From NCBI GenBank assembly GCA_019096195.1, contig JAGTXK010000050.1:806001-870000 (forward strand): DNA of 64,000 bases, read 5' to 3'. Both the position numbers and the translations under genes were made by a program. The stretch is from Boletus sp. NGJ (lineage: Eukaryota; Basidiomycota; Agaricomycetes; Boletales; Boletaceae). Under the pieces are notes generated by a model. The model ran no database searches and had not been told where the DNA came from. It worked only from the letters and a program-made list of their open reading frames with translations. This document shows, one piece after another, positions 1-14,385 of this stretch; the stretch's first letter is position 1, and every line of letters begins with the position of its first letter.

Positions 1-864
1 TCGCGGCCTATTCGGGTCAAAGAATAATCTTGGCAGATGAAATGGTCCTCCACGCCAGCGAGCTATACGGGGATAAGTGATGATACTAGATACCTCGTTG
101 CACTGACGTACTTTGAATAAAATGGCAGCAACGATGCCGGTGCGATCTTTCCCCGCTGGATCATATTCCGTCAATGAGAAGGATCACACGATGGGATGCC
201 AAGGCGGACCTGTGCAGTGAAATAGGAATGGAGCGTTTGGTCTATCCCGGACGTGTCGAAGAATAGTACCAAACGCCCGACCGCCGTGATCTAGTATTTG
301 AGAGTACAGCTTCATGAATGCCTGCACAAGCGCTCAGCGGCGATCTCATGAATGGCAGGTGTCGATATACCTCCGTAGTTCCGCTTGCGTACAACTCGAA
401 TTTCCTACCGAATAAGGCCAAGGCCGAAGAACATAGGTGCCAACGCACCTCGCCACACTTTCTGGACTGTAGTCCTGGTTTGTAAAGACGGGCGTTCGCA
501 GTATTTGCACACCTTCGATAGTGGGTATTGGAGTGCAATATTTCTGCATCTCCGGGTCCGATCTAAGATCAAATACGGTTGTAATCCCGAGTGCCCTCAT
601 TTGTTGAATGCCTAGTATGCGTGACATCAGAGGGTGCGACGAGGACAGCATGGAAGACAGAGTACCTTGTTCCGTGATATTGGAGACTTCCGCGCCGCGA
701 AAGGCATAGCCGGGCTTCGTGATGAGATTCGGCGTAGTGGTTGGATAGGACCCCAGATCGCGAACGTTGCACACGCCGGATATTTGTACAAAGGGAGGTC
801 TCGAGAGGACGTCGGAGACGTATGCAGGGTCCAGCGCTTCCAGCGAGTTGTCCGTCGCGGTCAT
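1..864 (-). CDS. Protein tyrosine phosphatase-like (Y_phosphatase3 type), 3' end outside window
   Basis: Dual-specificity-like tyrosine/serine phosphatase of the fungal and bacterial PF13350 type. The N-terminal part has the family phrase CNVRDLGSYP and FRGAEVSNI, then TTVFDLRSDPE. The catalytic loop HCTAGKDRTG is complete only after splicing: the intron at 156-209 splits the alanine codon. Downstream LAGVEDHFICQDYSLTRIGR also fits the family. Suggested exons on the minus strand are 864-666, 611-409, 321-210, 155-112 and 62 to beyond 1. The intron at 612-665 is 54 nt and keeps frame, so it could be read through. The 322-408 intron is the least certain. The gene is divergent from MCM6 with about 215 nt between start codons. 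The substrate cannot be told from sequence. Confidence 0.85.
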
Positions 865-1079
865 AATGAGCGGTTAGACGGAACAACTTGGGGCACTCGC
901 TGGCAATTATATGTAGCTCGGGAAGTCTGTCATAACGTGACACGCGCTGAACACGTGATGGACGAAAAGGTGGACAGTCATTTAGGGCAGACAGTCTCGC
1001 GCCAAATGCGTATGCGAATCTTGTCGCGTCGCGAGATCGCCTCTTGACTTTCCATATCTACCACTAGCAGAGAAAGACG
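865..1079. promoter_or_regulatory. Shared divergent promoter of the phosphatase and MCM6
   Basis: This 215-nt gap must hold both promoters. It contains GCGCCAAA at 999-1006, which on the other strand is TTTGGCGC, the E2F consensus form. ACGCG at 943-947 matches the core of the MluI cell-cycle box bound by MBF-type factors, and CACGTG lies at 953-958. G1/S control of MCM genes by such sites is known in yeasts and animals. Use of these sites here is inference. Confidence 0.4.
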
Positions 1080-4327
<3,248 letters not shown>

Positions 4328-4617
4328 TCTTCAAAGGGTCTGAACGTTGGTTAATTGTCGTTGATCTGCGTGTTTGTTTTGCTGCTGTACTATCTCATGT
4401 AATTGCATGCGGCCCATCTGCTATGACAGACTTTGTCCGAACAATTCCCGCGGTGGGACTCTGTTCAAGGCCACCATAACTTAGAGCGCAGGGTAGACCT
4501 AGCCATTGCCGAGCTGCACTACGTAGCCAATCAAGTGTCGATTATCCCCCGCGACACCGATACCAATGTGGTGTGGCAGGTCGACCCATCAGTGAACACC
4601 TGAAGAGATTCAAGAGA

Positions 4618-7600
4618 ATGGCGACAAACGACCTTGATCCGCTGAAAGCTCCAGTGCTGCTGCTAGACGGCAGCTTGCAATACCCCACCATATCAGCAGA
4701 TACTACAACCCAGGACCTTATCCAAACCCTAATACAGCTGGACGAGGTCAAGTGTACAGTGCTCGACGTTGTAGCACCCTTCAACTGGGCACTCCAGCGC
4801 GTGCGGAAGGAAAAACCAGGTCGCTCGTGGGACGAAACGGAGCTGGCTACTCTCGGTGACGGTAAGATTTCGGTGGATGTGCGATGCGTGCCAATATTTA
4901 CGTTCAATGGCGTTGTTTCCGTGATCCAGGCATCCTAGAACCAACGTTGCCCATCGTCACACTCTTGAACAAGTCCAACTCAGACTCAGCGGATACGTCT
5001 CTGAAGCAATTCTCCGAGTTCCCGTTGACCTCCCAGCCGCATGCTCCGTTGTTGCGACTCGTCGCCCGACATCCTCTCCATTCGTTATCGTTCGCCTTTT
5101 TACGTGTACCGGAGATCGATGATGGTTTCGAGTGGACTGTATTTTTTGGGAAAAGCGCCACGGTCGAAGACGTCGTCAACAATGTCATCCAGGAATTTGG
5201 TTTACTCAAGGCACTCCCTTCTTCCCGTGGAGGTGGAGAGATTGAGTATGCGCTCGAGGTGCTTTCCGGAAACCAAGGTATGCAGTCAATCAAATTTTGA
5301 CGGCGCCTCAGTGGGGATGGTAATATTGACTTCGATGATAAGCTATACAACTGTCCGGCTCCACGCCCATGCTCGTCACTCTAATGTCTTCCGAGCGTCC
5401 ACCTGCCATCCGATTCTGCATTCCGGACCAATGGTTCCGTCGTAAACCGCGGTCTTCTACCCAATCGCGTTCCACCTCGCGTACGGAGACTGATAGCTCT
5501 GCGGACGAGGAAGGGCAGGGTACCGCAAAGCAGAACAAGTCCAGGGCTGGGTCTTCTAAACCTTTTCCGACCACTCCCCGGCCAGGGACACCCGAGTGGC
5601 GAGGCTCTGTCGCTCAAAGTCGTCTCACGAGCCTATTGGCTGGTTGGTCTCAGCCTGCGCCTGCGACGACTTCGGCGGTCGTCGCAACCCATACTGGTAG
5701 TCGGAAGAGCGTCAGCGAACCTTTACTGGTTCGACAGAATACAGGTGGAAGTGTTTTGATGGGAGAGAGTGTTAACTTGGGTGAATTCGACTTGGAAGAA
5801 TTTGAACGTTGTATAGTGAGCAACGTCTAGTCATTTCACATAGTTTGCTGAGAAATTGTTTCCAGGATCTGCTCGGTTTCAAAGGCGAGACGAGGGCGAA
5901 TATGCGTTCTATGCCACCAGAGAAGAAACGACTACTTATCGAGCAATTACGGGACAAATCTGACAAGGATGCTTCAGCTAGCCCTCTAGCTTCTCTGGCC
6001 TCCTCTGCCACTTATGGACCAACTAGCGGGAGTGCGCTTCTCCCTCGACTTGTTCCACAATTCAGTGGTGATTCGAGCCTCTTTAAACGGATCTCTGCGT
6101 TTCCGACGTGGGGCTCGACAACTTCCCCTCCATCCCCGAGTGTAAACCCTAAGAGTCGTTTGGGTGGCGAATTCGCGACAGGTCCCAGGTTCTCTGTTTC
6201 TTCCGAGAAGGTGGAAGAAGACGTGCGGCCCGTACAGCCACAGGCCACCGGAAGCATGTTTAGCACTTGGTGGGCAGCTTTGGGGGGTGATGCAACCACA
6301 GACAACGAACATTCGATATCCGCTCGTTCCTATGTGGATGGCATTCGCAAGTCGCGGAATCCGGATTCGAAGCTCCGGAAACACTTGATCTCGTTGCGAG
6401 TACATCTTTCCACCGCTAAGCTGCCCTGGATCGAGACTTTCATAGCTGAAGAAGGTATCATTGCTATCAGCGGCTTGCTTTCTTCATTAGTCGGAAAGGG
6501 CGGAAAGCAAAGGGTTGATAGTGATAGTGAGAATAGCGTTCTCCTGGAGGTGATCAGGTCTCTGAGAGTCCTTTTGAATACCGAGGTACGTCGTTAAAAC
6601 AGACTTGACTACAACGCGGAGAGTCGAACGGGTTTTCGACAGCCTGGATTCGACGCTGTCCTTTTATCTCCAACTATCGTCACGCACATTGGATATTGCC
6701 TTCATGGAACGTCTCTCAAAACCAGGACGCTGGCGGCGGAGCTTCTCGCAGCGATATGCATGGTCTCGTTCGATGAAGGCCATCGTGCCGTTTTGGCCGC
6801 CTTGTCCGAGTATCGGATCGCATATAATGAGCTTTTCCGGTTTCAGTCATTGGTCTCAGCACTCAAGATACCAGACTTTGTGGAGTCTGCTGTACCGGAG
6901 GTCATGCTACCTATGGAGGAGGAGGGCATATGGGAAGCTAGGACAGCATTCATGGCGCTCATCAATGCGTTGACAAATTGTCCCTATTCACTAGAGGAAA
7001 GGATCGTGCTGCGAGACGAGTTCAGTCGACGAGGTCTAAATGAAGTCGTTGCGGTACGTCGTAGTCCGGTCTTTATGTCTTGGTGTGATGTCTTTATGTC
7101 CCTTCTAGGCACTCCGATACATCAAACCTCCAGATTCGCTGCTCAAGCAACTGGACATGTATACGGAAGAGAAATATGATGACGAAGAAGATTTTCGTGA
7201 ACGCGCACGGAGGGCGGTGCGAGATAGTCGTAGGCAATCCATGGAAACGTCGGAACCGAGCATTCTGTTCGATGAGATCATGCAAACTGCTCAATTGCTC
7301 GAGGCTGGAGGCGTGGTGGAGAGCATCCTTCGCAAACTCAATGCCGTTTTTCAAGGCATTTCTGATCCGTTTGTATCCTTCTACGTCTCCCCTACCGACT
7401 TTGGTTCTGATGGTGCTTTAGGTTGTTCAAGAGTGGGACCCTGTCCGTCATGGATGAATTCGTTGGAAGTGTTGCTGCGATGGAGGATTCGTATGATTTT
7501 TTTTGTACCGGTAATGCTGCTGGGGAACTAATGTAGACTATCCAGCGAACAAGCATGGACGACCTTCCTGCAGACCCTGGTCGCATCCGTGCAGCGACTC

Positions 7601-10600
7601 TCCGGGCGAAAGCTTCCCATCGGAAATATCAAGACATTGGAAGAGGAGATCCACGAGTTGCGGAATCGAGTAGAAGCCCTTACTCGGGAGGTTTGTCTCG
7701 TCCGTGTTTCCCATGCATCCTCTGATTGGTTGTGAAGAATGTGACATCGAAGACCAGCAGCGGCCATCGTCATCGACAGGAAGGCTCTGCCATATATGTT
7801 GGAAACGATTCGTCGTCCGTGTCTACACCTGCACGGACACCGTCGCCAAAATCGAAAGCCAATTCGGGTTCCAAAGCCAAGGCTGGGAATGAGGCATGTT
7901 GACTTCAATCCCGACGTACCCTTTCATGATTGTGGATTATTTACGGCATGTTTCTGCAGATGATCAATGGTTTGATGCAGAGGCTAACGCAGAAGGAGAA
8001 GGAAGTTACCCAGCTCCTGGGTGAAGTAGATCGACTGAAGATTCAGCACTCGGGTGAGATATATGATCCCGTGAGCTCTCCCAATCTCTTCGCCCTATTA
8101 GGTTGGAGAGTGATAACCATGTCCGAGTCTAGGATGACCGGGCCAGGAAGGAGCGTGACAAGGCGAAAATGAATACACTCGACGAAGAAATCACGACGCT
8201 CAAAGAGAGGGTAGGTGAAGGTGAATATCAATCTCGTCGTTCCCGTGCTCAGGCGTTTCGAAACCAGATTGGTGAGATGCATAACTCGCTTTCTAACAAA
8301 GACAGTGAGATAGCATACATCAAGCGTGCACTCGAGTCGGTGTATTCTCGCTTTCACCCCAAGGAAGACGAGAAGACGAATGACATGGACGTTCAATTGA
8401 TCGTCAGTCGAACAGTCGCCAAGCTATCCGAGAGAGAGCAGGAGGTCGTCGCGCTCAGGTCTGAAGTCCTAGTACTCAAGCAGTCCTTGGCTGGGTGGTC
8501 CAAGGAGCAGGAATTCAAAGCTAAAAATCCACCGCCTCCGCCTCCGCCTCCTCCAGGTTCGACTCTACCTAGATCTCCGCTCAAGTCCTCGCAAGCCGTG
8601 TCATCATTAGATCCTCTGTCATTGCCCCCGCCCCCGCCCCCTCCACCACCACCACCACCTCCGCCAAAGTTTGGAACTGATGTTCCTCCGCCCCCGCCCC
8701 CACCGCCTATCGCTGGTAACGATGTGCCGCCTCCCCCGCCTCCCCCGCCTCTTCCTGGTGGCAAGGTACCTCCTCCGCCTCCACTACCTGGATCTGCGAT
8801 GCATAACAGAACCGGGCCGAAACAATCTGGTCCACGATTAAAGCCCTTCTTTTGGAACAAATTGGACAATAACTCTATTGGCTCAACGGTGTGGTCAGAG
8901 CCGTCGCTAGTTTCCGAGTTTAAGATGGATGATCTGGAGGCTACATTCACGATCGACGCTACATCTCAAACGCCGTCGCGGATGGTCAATTCCACCGGAA
9001 AGCAGAACGTCACTACGCTTTTGGAGACTACGAGGGCGAATAATATGGGTAGGGTCGATGTTTTAACTAATGTCAGATGTCGTGCTAACTCGTTGGGTGG
9101 TAGCCATTATGCTGTCTCGCTTTAAGAGCGGGTATTCTGCCATCCGACAAAGTATTCTTGACCTCGACGACTCTATACTCTCGTTAGACGACCTAAAGGC
9201 GATCAGTAAACAACTGCCGACCACCGAGGAAGTTCGTGTATTTCTACTCACATGTCTTTAGCTGATTTCACCGATGTCTGCTATCCCCAGATGGCACGAA
9301 TTAAGGATTTTGGAGATGTCACGAAGCTCGCGAAACCTGATCGGTTCATCCATGAGGTCTATCTAGCCACTATTCGATGTCACGGGACAGTCGACTGAAA
9401 TTCTTCCAGATTATGCCTATCCCCAGGCTTTCGCAAAGACTGGAGTGCATGATGTTCCGTCGGAGATTCGAGCTGGACATGGAAGAGATCCGCCCTGACC
9501 TGGTTACCCTACGAGATGCTTCTAAAGAGCTCCGGACTTCCCAACTATTCAAAAAAACGTTGCAGGTGACGCGCATAATATTCGTATTCACAGATAGATC
9601 TGACAATCAGCCAGGTTATACTCGCTGTTGGAAATAGATTGAACGGTTCGTCTTTCCGTGGTAGCGCTCGAGGTTTCCGTCTAGAAGCACTGCACAAGGT
9701 AACTCCGAGTCCCTAATTTGATGGAAAATCTTATGAAAATGAATACAGATAAAGGAAACAAAGACAACGAAAGTCACACCCGACTGTCCGACCTTGCTTC
9801 ACTACATCGCTCGGGTGTTGCTTCGTACAGAACCCAAGTTGACGCTGTTCATTGAGGAGTTGCCCAACGTGGAGCCCGCCGCTCGCGGTGAGCCTTCTCT
9901 TGCTTAGGCACCTTGCCAATCATGCTCCATGGCTAACGCTTCTCCAAGTTTCCTTCCAAACTGTTTCACAAGCCGTCCAGTCTGCGGTCGCATCTCGCGC
10001 CAAAGTCGAAGCAGAGATACAATTGATGAAGCAGCTCAGGCACTCCTCGGCGAACGACCAATTTGTCACAGTCATGCAAGTAAGTCGTATCGTTTGCCAT
10101 TATTTTCGTCCTTCCGTGTCCCTTGACCTCCGTAGCATTTCATAGTACGAGTCGCTGGTCCCGTCGAGGAGCTCAAGGAGATGATGGCCTGTGTGGAGAA
10201 TGATCTACGTTCTCTATTTAGCTATTATGGGGAGTCGTTTGATACTCCGGACAGCCTAAAGCCGGAAGATTTTTTCGGATTGATCTGTTCTTTCTCGTCT
10301 TCACTTCGGGTACGTTAAAGCCTGAGCATCTGGATTTCGGTTTCTTTTGACGGGATTGCTTGTTTGCAGAAAGCTGCCATCGATGTCGCACCACGTACAC
10401 CGACCCCACTGCCACCTTCAGACGACAAGCATGAGGTAAGAGTTCTGTGCTCGCAGAAAAGGTATCTGTCTCAACCTCGTCGATTCAGACTATCAAGAAT
10501 ACGGAGCCGACACCAAATGACTTCCTTGCTCCTCCTCCCAGGCACGAACGCCAGAGGTCGATTGCTCGTGGTGATCTTGATGAAGCACTGCGCACTTTGA

Positions 10601-10716
10601 AAGAGGGACAGACCCGAAGACATCGCAGTACACCATCCTCGGTTCGGGTGCCGGTAAACAAGGTATTCCTCGATGGTCGACAGGATGGACGGACAGAATC
10701 GCAACCTACGATGTAA
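4618..10716 (+). CDS. Diaphanous-related formin (Bni1/SepA type)
   Basis: Actin nucleator and elongation factor working downstream of Rho GTPases at hyphal tips and septa. Twenty exons sum to 5025 nt (1674 residues). Order: an N-terminal stretch with Ras-association-like texture (residues about 1-200, weak call), Ser-rich linker, GTPase-binding domain (FERCIDLLGF, then MPPEKKRLL), FH3 (TEPGFDAVLLSPTIVTHI), coiled coil, FH1 proline runs near 8530-8790, FH2 (LKPFFWNKLD, IMPIPRLSQRLECMMFRRR, AVGNRLNGSSFRG) and a DAD-like tail (LDEALRTLKEG plus a basic run). The first ATG in the open frame is 4618; an upstream exon is possible. Introns: 4862-4929, 5278-5342, 5816-5865, 6586-6642, 7054-7108, 7369-7421, 7491-7545, 7691-7737, 7894-7959 (GC-AG candidate), 8071-8132, 9049-9103, 9232-9290, 9357-9409, 9566-9614, 9699-9748, 9888-9948, 10080-10135, 10310-10369, 10436-10488. 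Confidence 0.93.
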
Positions 10717-10998
10717 TGACCAGGCGTACTACTGATCTATTGTTACAACACGTTTCCTTTACTGGCCACACGGTTACTCTGACATGTATCTCGTATATCT
10801 TTCCTTTTTTTTCGTGGACCATCTATGCTGAGATATCGTATTGTAATCACTTTTACATGTAATGGGGAATCACCAACGGGTGCGAGGCCGAAACAGGGGA
10901 GGGCCGCACCGATCACGGGGTGTTCAGGGGGGATACCTTGTCACATCGGTTGATGCAATCCAAGAGGATGTCAAAGAACGTCTCTACCTAGAGAGCTA

Positions 10999-12271
10999 TC
11001 AGTAACGCGTTGACACAATACACTGAAGGAGAGAAACCCCGAGCGACTCCAACACTAGGCAATTTTTTCCGTTGGCTCCCCATGTATCATCATACGTCCT
11101 ATAACTCCACGTATCCACGACGGTTGCTCCCGTGGTATGTTCTCCCCGAGTTTCCACGTCGACGTGGAGGCGTCTACCTTGGAATAGAGTGGGGTTGGAG
11201 ACGTATGCGATCGTGAGCGCGTCGTGGAGTGGAGGGCCATCGTCGAAGCCGAATACTTGTCGGTACGCATCACCGAAATACGTGACGAGCGAAGACAACA
11301 TCTTCCTGAGGTTGGTCCCTGGTAGGGTGAGCGTGTGGTGGTGGTGGGGCGATGCACACAGACGCGCGTGGATGCCTTGGTTCACGATGGCGGTGTGGGT
11401 GACGTTGATTGGCAGCATGACCGTCTTGAGTGGGTTATTGACCACTATCTGTGCTGCTTCGGCTGCATATGTGTGGGAAAGATGATCGAGGTCATTGTAT
11501 CAGATGATGGAGACGGTGTGCTTACGATCGCAGAGGATGTTGTACTCTGACAACAACAACCATTGATAAACATTGAAAAATGCCGGGGCACATCACAGTC
11601 GCTCACCTGCCGCAGGCGTGATGTTACCAAAACCGTTGCCACCGCCCATGAACACAAACTGCGCCACGCCATCCCAAAAGCTCTGGATGCGCAGAAATGA
11701 ACACGGCAATGTTTGTCATTGGGCCACTCGAGACTAGGGTGACTTTGCGGCCGGCACCCTCGTTCCAAATCTCCTTGATCGCTTGGGTCATACCCTGCAG
11801 GGCAGAGACGGGTTTGCCGTCGTCACTGCGTGCAAGGCGCGCTTGCACTTCGGGACTGTCTGGAGACGGGAGTCCGACGACGCCTGCGAGCCCGTCTTCG
11901 CCATGTATCTCGGGACAGTGCTTCGGGGCGCCTCTTGACAATGGTCTCGCTGCACCGGGGTAGACCTTGATATGTGCAGGAGCCGCATATGCATGGAGGC
12001 ATCTTGCCGCGTTGATCGCAGTCCAGTGCACGGTGGTGTTTCCGTGAACCTGCCGTCATCATCTCTTGGTGAAGGTGCGAGATGGGTCGAATGGAACTCA
12101 CGGTGGACACCCCGAGGAGATCTATATTATCGAGGTGTACCGCCAATAGAATCGCGGTCGCATCGTCGTGGCCCTTGAGGAATACGAGTGATGAAACTTC
12201 TTACTATTAATGAGAGCATAGTGACGACGTACAGGATCAACATCTAGCCACAGAGGGATTTCTTTCGTCAT
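10999..12271 (-). CDS. Inosine-uridine preferring nucleoside hydrolase, one frame break
   Basis: Hydrolyses the N-glycosidic bond of ribonucleosides in purine and pyrimidine salvage. The Ca2+-binding motif DVDPGHDDATA near the N-terminus is the family signature; the intron at 12174-12232 falls between P and G. Further matches are VHGNTTVHWTAINAARCL, VSSGPMTNIAVF and EYNILCDPEAAQIVVNNPLKTVMLPINVT. Exons on the minus strand: 12271-12233, 12173-12102, 12049-11607, 11546-11526, 11462-10999. Exon 3 needs one base fewer to keep phase: after HPELL the frame shifts at the GGG at 11673-11675, and the next frame continues with VFMGGGNGFGNITPAA as expected. All other phases fit. Either an assembly indel or a recent pseudogene. 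Divergent from THO subunit 3. Confidence 0.88.
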
Positions 12272-12634
12272 GAGTTCAATCTAATCTTCTTGATCAGCTC
12301 GTCGTGCAGTATCTCGTACGTGCATGGTATCAATAATCACTCACTGATGAATAACTCTAACCTCGGTCCTTGAGTAATTCAGGTCGTCCTGAGAGTACCA
12401 ACTTGATGACAGATTGGATATGCGAGATAGATTAAGCTTGGCCAAGAGGTGACACTTGAACGGAAATCATGTGTATCGAGTCATGTTTACGACTCAATCG
12501 GAGACGGCCCAGTGTACTAATTAATTCCCCAGACGTTGGTGTTGCTGACTCAACGCCTTCTGATTCTAACATGTACAAACATGACACTCGTCCATCGCAA
12601 GATTCCTTGACAGGCCGTCGCAATACGAACTCTG
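12272..12634. other. Intergenic gap between nucleoside hydrolase and THO subunit 3
   Basis: A 363-nt spacer between two divergent start codons, so it holds both promoters. I see no convincing TATA box, repeat or additional coding exon. Confidence 0.5.
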
Positions 12635-14092
12635 ATGTCCACCTTACCCCCAGCTATCAGCAATGAGGACGATATACAAGCCCCTCAACGTCCACCTTCT
12701 CCTCCATTCCACGTCACCTTTGCAGCAAGAGGTCTTCATGTACGCCAAGTCTTGCAAGTCACTCGCACGTGTCCTACTTCGCTTCCTTACAGGCACAGAA
12801 TTTCCCCGCACATAAACCGCGCGACCTTCGAATCCCTTCTGCGCAAGCCATGACTCACGTCGCGTGGAGCTGCGATGGTAAACGTCTCGCGGCGGTGGGC
12901 ATCGACAAGGTCACCAGAGTGTGGACCCCAGAGACAAGTGTAAGTTTTACGCGCTTTGCACAATGTATGATTCTTCTTTTCCTCAACGTCCAGTTCAGAT
13001 GGAGTACAGAGCCGCGACTCATTTCTCCGGAGGTCACTCTGACGATGTTGACCACGTCTCGTGGAACCCAACCCACCCCGAATTATTCTGTACGTCCAGT
13101 CAGAGGGACAGGCGAATCGTGTTTTGGGACGCGCGACGTAAGGACACGGACACATTTCAATCCTCGCGCTGACGACTTGCTTCAAGAAAGTCGCCACGCG
13201 CAACAGATCCAATTAAAGGTGTCACCAGTACAGACCAACTACGCTCCAGATGGGAAGTCCCTGTTATATACATCTGCAGGACATCAGTTGTTCTTCCTGA
13301 CGTACGGGAAAGACAATGATTCGTCCAAAGATGTGTGGCAGGTTTCGGATAAAGATGGGGTTAGCGCTGTCTCTCTCCATTCAAAAGTCCTCAGCTCTCA
13401 CGCCATGACCGTCAGACCATCGTTGCGTCCACTGCCATGTTCAACCATGTTGGAGATGGGATTATCCTGACGCATCACTCTGAGCACACCCTCCGTATAA
13501 TGGACTATCCATCATTGACACTACGAGAAAGCCCAGCCGCTCATGTCGGTGGTTGCGTCGCGGTGGCCCTTGATCCCCGAGGAAGGTCAACGAATCCCCT
13601 CACGCTTGCTATCTAAACAAAAGGTTGAACTTGACTCACAGGTACCTCGCTTCCGGCGGGTACGACTCGATAGTCAACATGTTTGACTTGAGCGAATGGA
13701 TTTGCGCACGGACGATAGCATCCTGCGAGTACGTGGTCGAGAGCGTCCTCCTTTGGGCCATAACTACAACCTTTTGTGCAGAAACGCCATCAATGCCCTC
13801 AGTTTTTCGTTTGATGGCGAATACCTGGCGATAGCCAGTACTGGATCATACATTGATATCGTACGTGATTTCTCCTTGCTGTATCTTGGCTGTCGTTTTA
13901 ATCTCGCGACTTTTGATCTAGTGCGCGACAGAGACGAGTATCCCGCTGCATCGCGTGCCGGCTCTAGCGCCGTCACCGACAGTTACCTGGCATCCGTCGA
14001 AATACGTTTTTGCGTACTGTGGGCAGACGAAGCAAAGAGAAGGCAGCCCTCCTCCAGTCGCTGTGATCAGCTTATTCGGAGGTGGTATATAA
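12635..14092 (+). CDS. THO complex subunit 3 (TEX1/THOC3), WD40 protein
   Basis: WD40 beta-propeller subunit of the nuclear THO/TREX complex that couples transcription to mRNA export. Eight exons (12635-12739, 12793-12939, 12999-13137, 13187-13341, 13395-13585, 13642-13738, 13792-13860, 13922-14092) sum to 1074 nt, 357 residues. Repeats are visible as HVAWSCDGKRLAAVGIDK, GGHSDDVDHVSWNPTHPELF, TNYAPDGKSLLYTS, YLASGGYDSIVNMFDL and ALSFSFDGEYLAIAS. The end, HRVPALAPSPTVTWHPSKYV then YCGQTKQREG, is typical of the THOC3 family and separates it from other WD40 proteins. The intron end at 12998 could instead be 12993. The gene runs toward the HET gene, with about 290 nt between the two stop codons. 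Confidence 0.9.
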
Positions 14093-14385
14093 TAATCGCT
14101 TGGTCATGAGCTCGTGAACTTGTCTTGTTTGATTCGCTTGCTCGAACGTCGAGTCGACGTTTCCGGTGTAATCTTTTGGGTTTGCTGAGCATCCGCTTGA
14201 TAAAGTATCAAGATTGATCTTGCGAGGACACATCTTAGCATGGTCTCCCCATCCTCGAAGACTACTACACAACATGAACAATGATAGAAAAATGACAGGG
14301 CGGCATGGTCCATGTACTCATCTCCTTAATATCCCTGCAGATCTCTACTGTAGACGTAGATGCGGAAGATGCTCGCCTTTCCGGA

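Noticed and set aside
6586-6621. A 36-nt intron in the formin FH3 region
   Set aside because: The acceptor at 6642 gives a normal 57-nt intron and the family phrase TEPGFDAVL.
8393-8950. Long Gly-rich minus-strand ORF opposite the formin FH1 region
   Set aside because: It is the antisense shadow of the proline runs; the plus strand is clearly coding.
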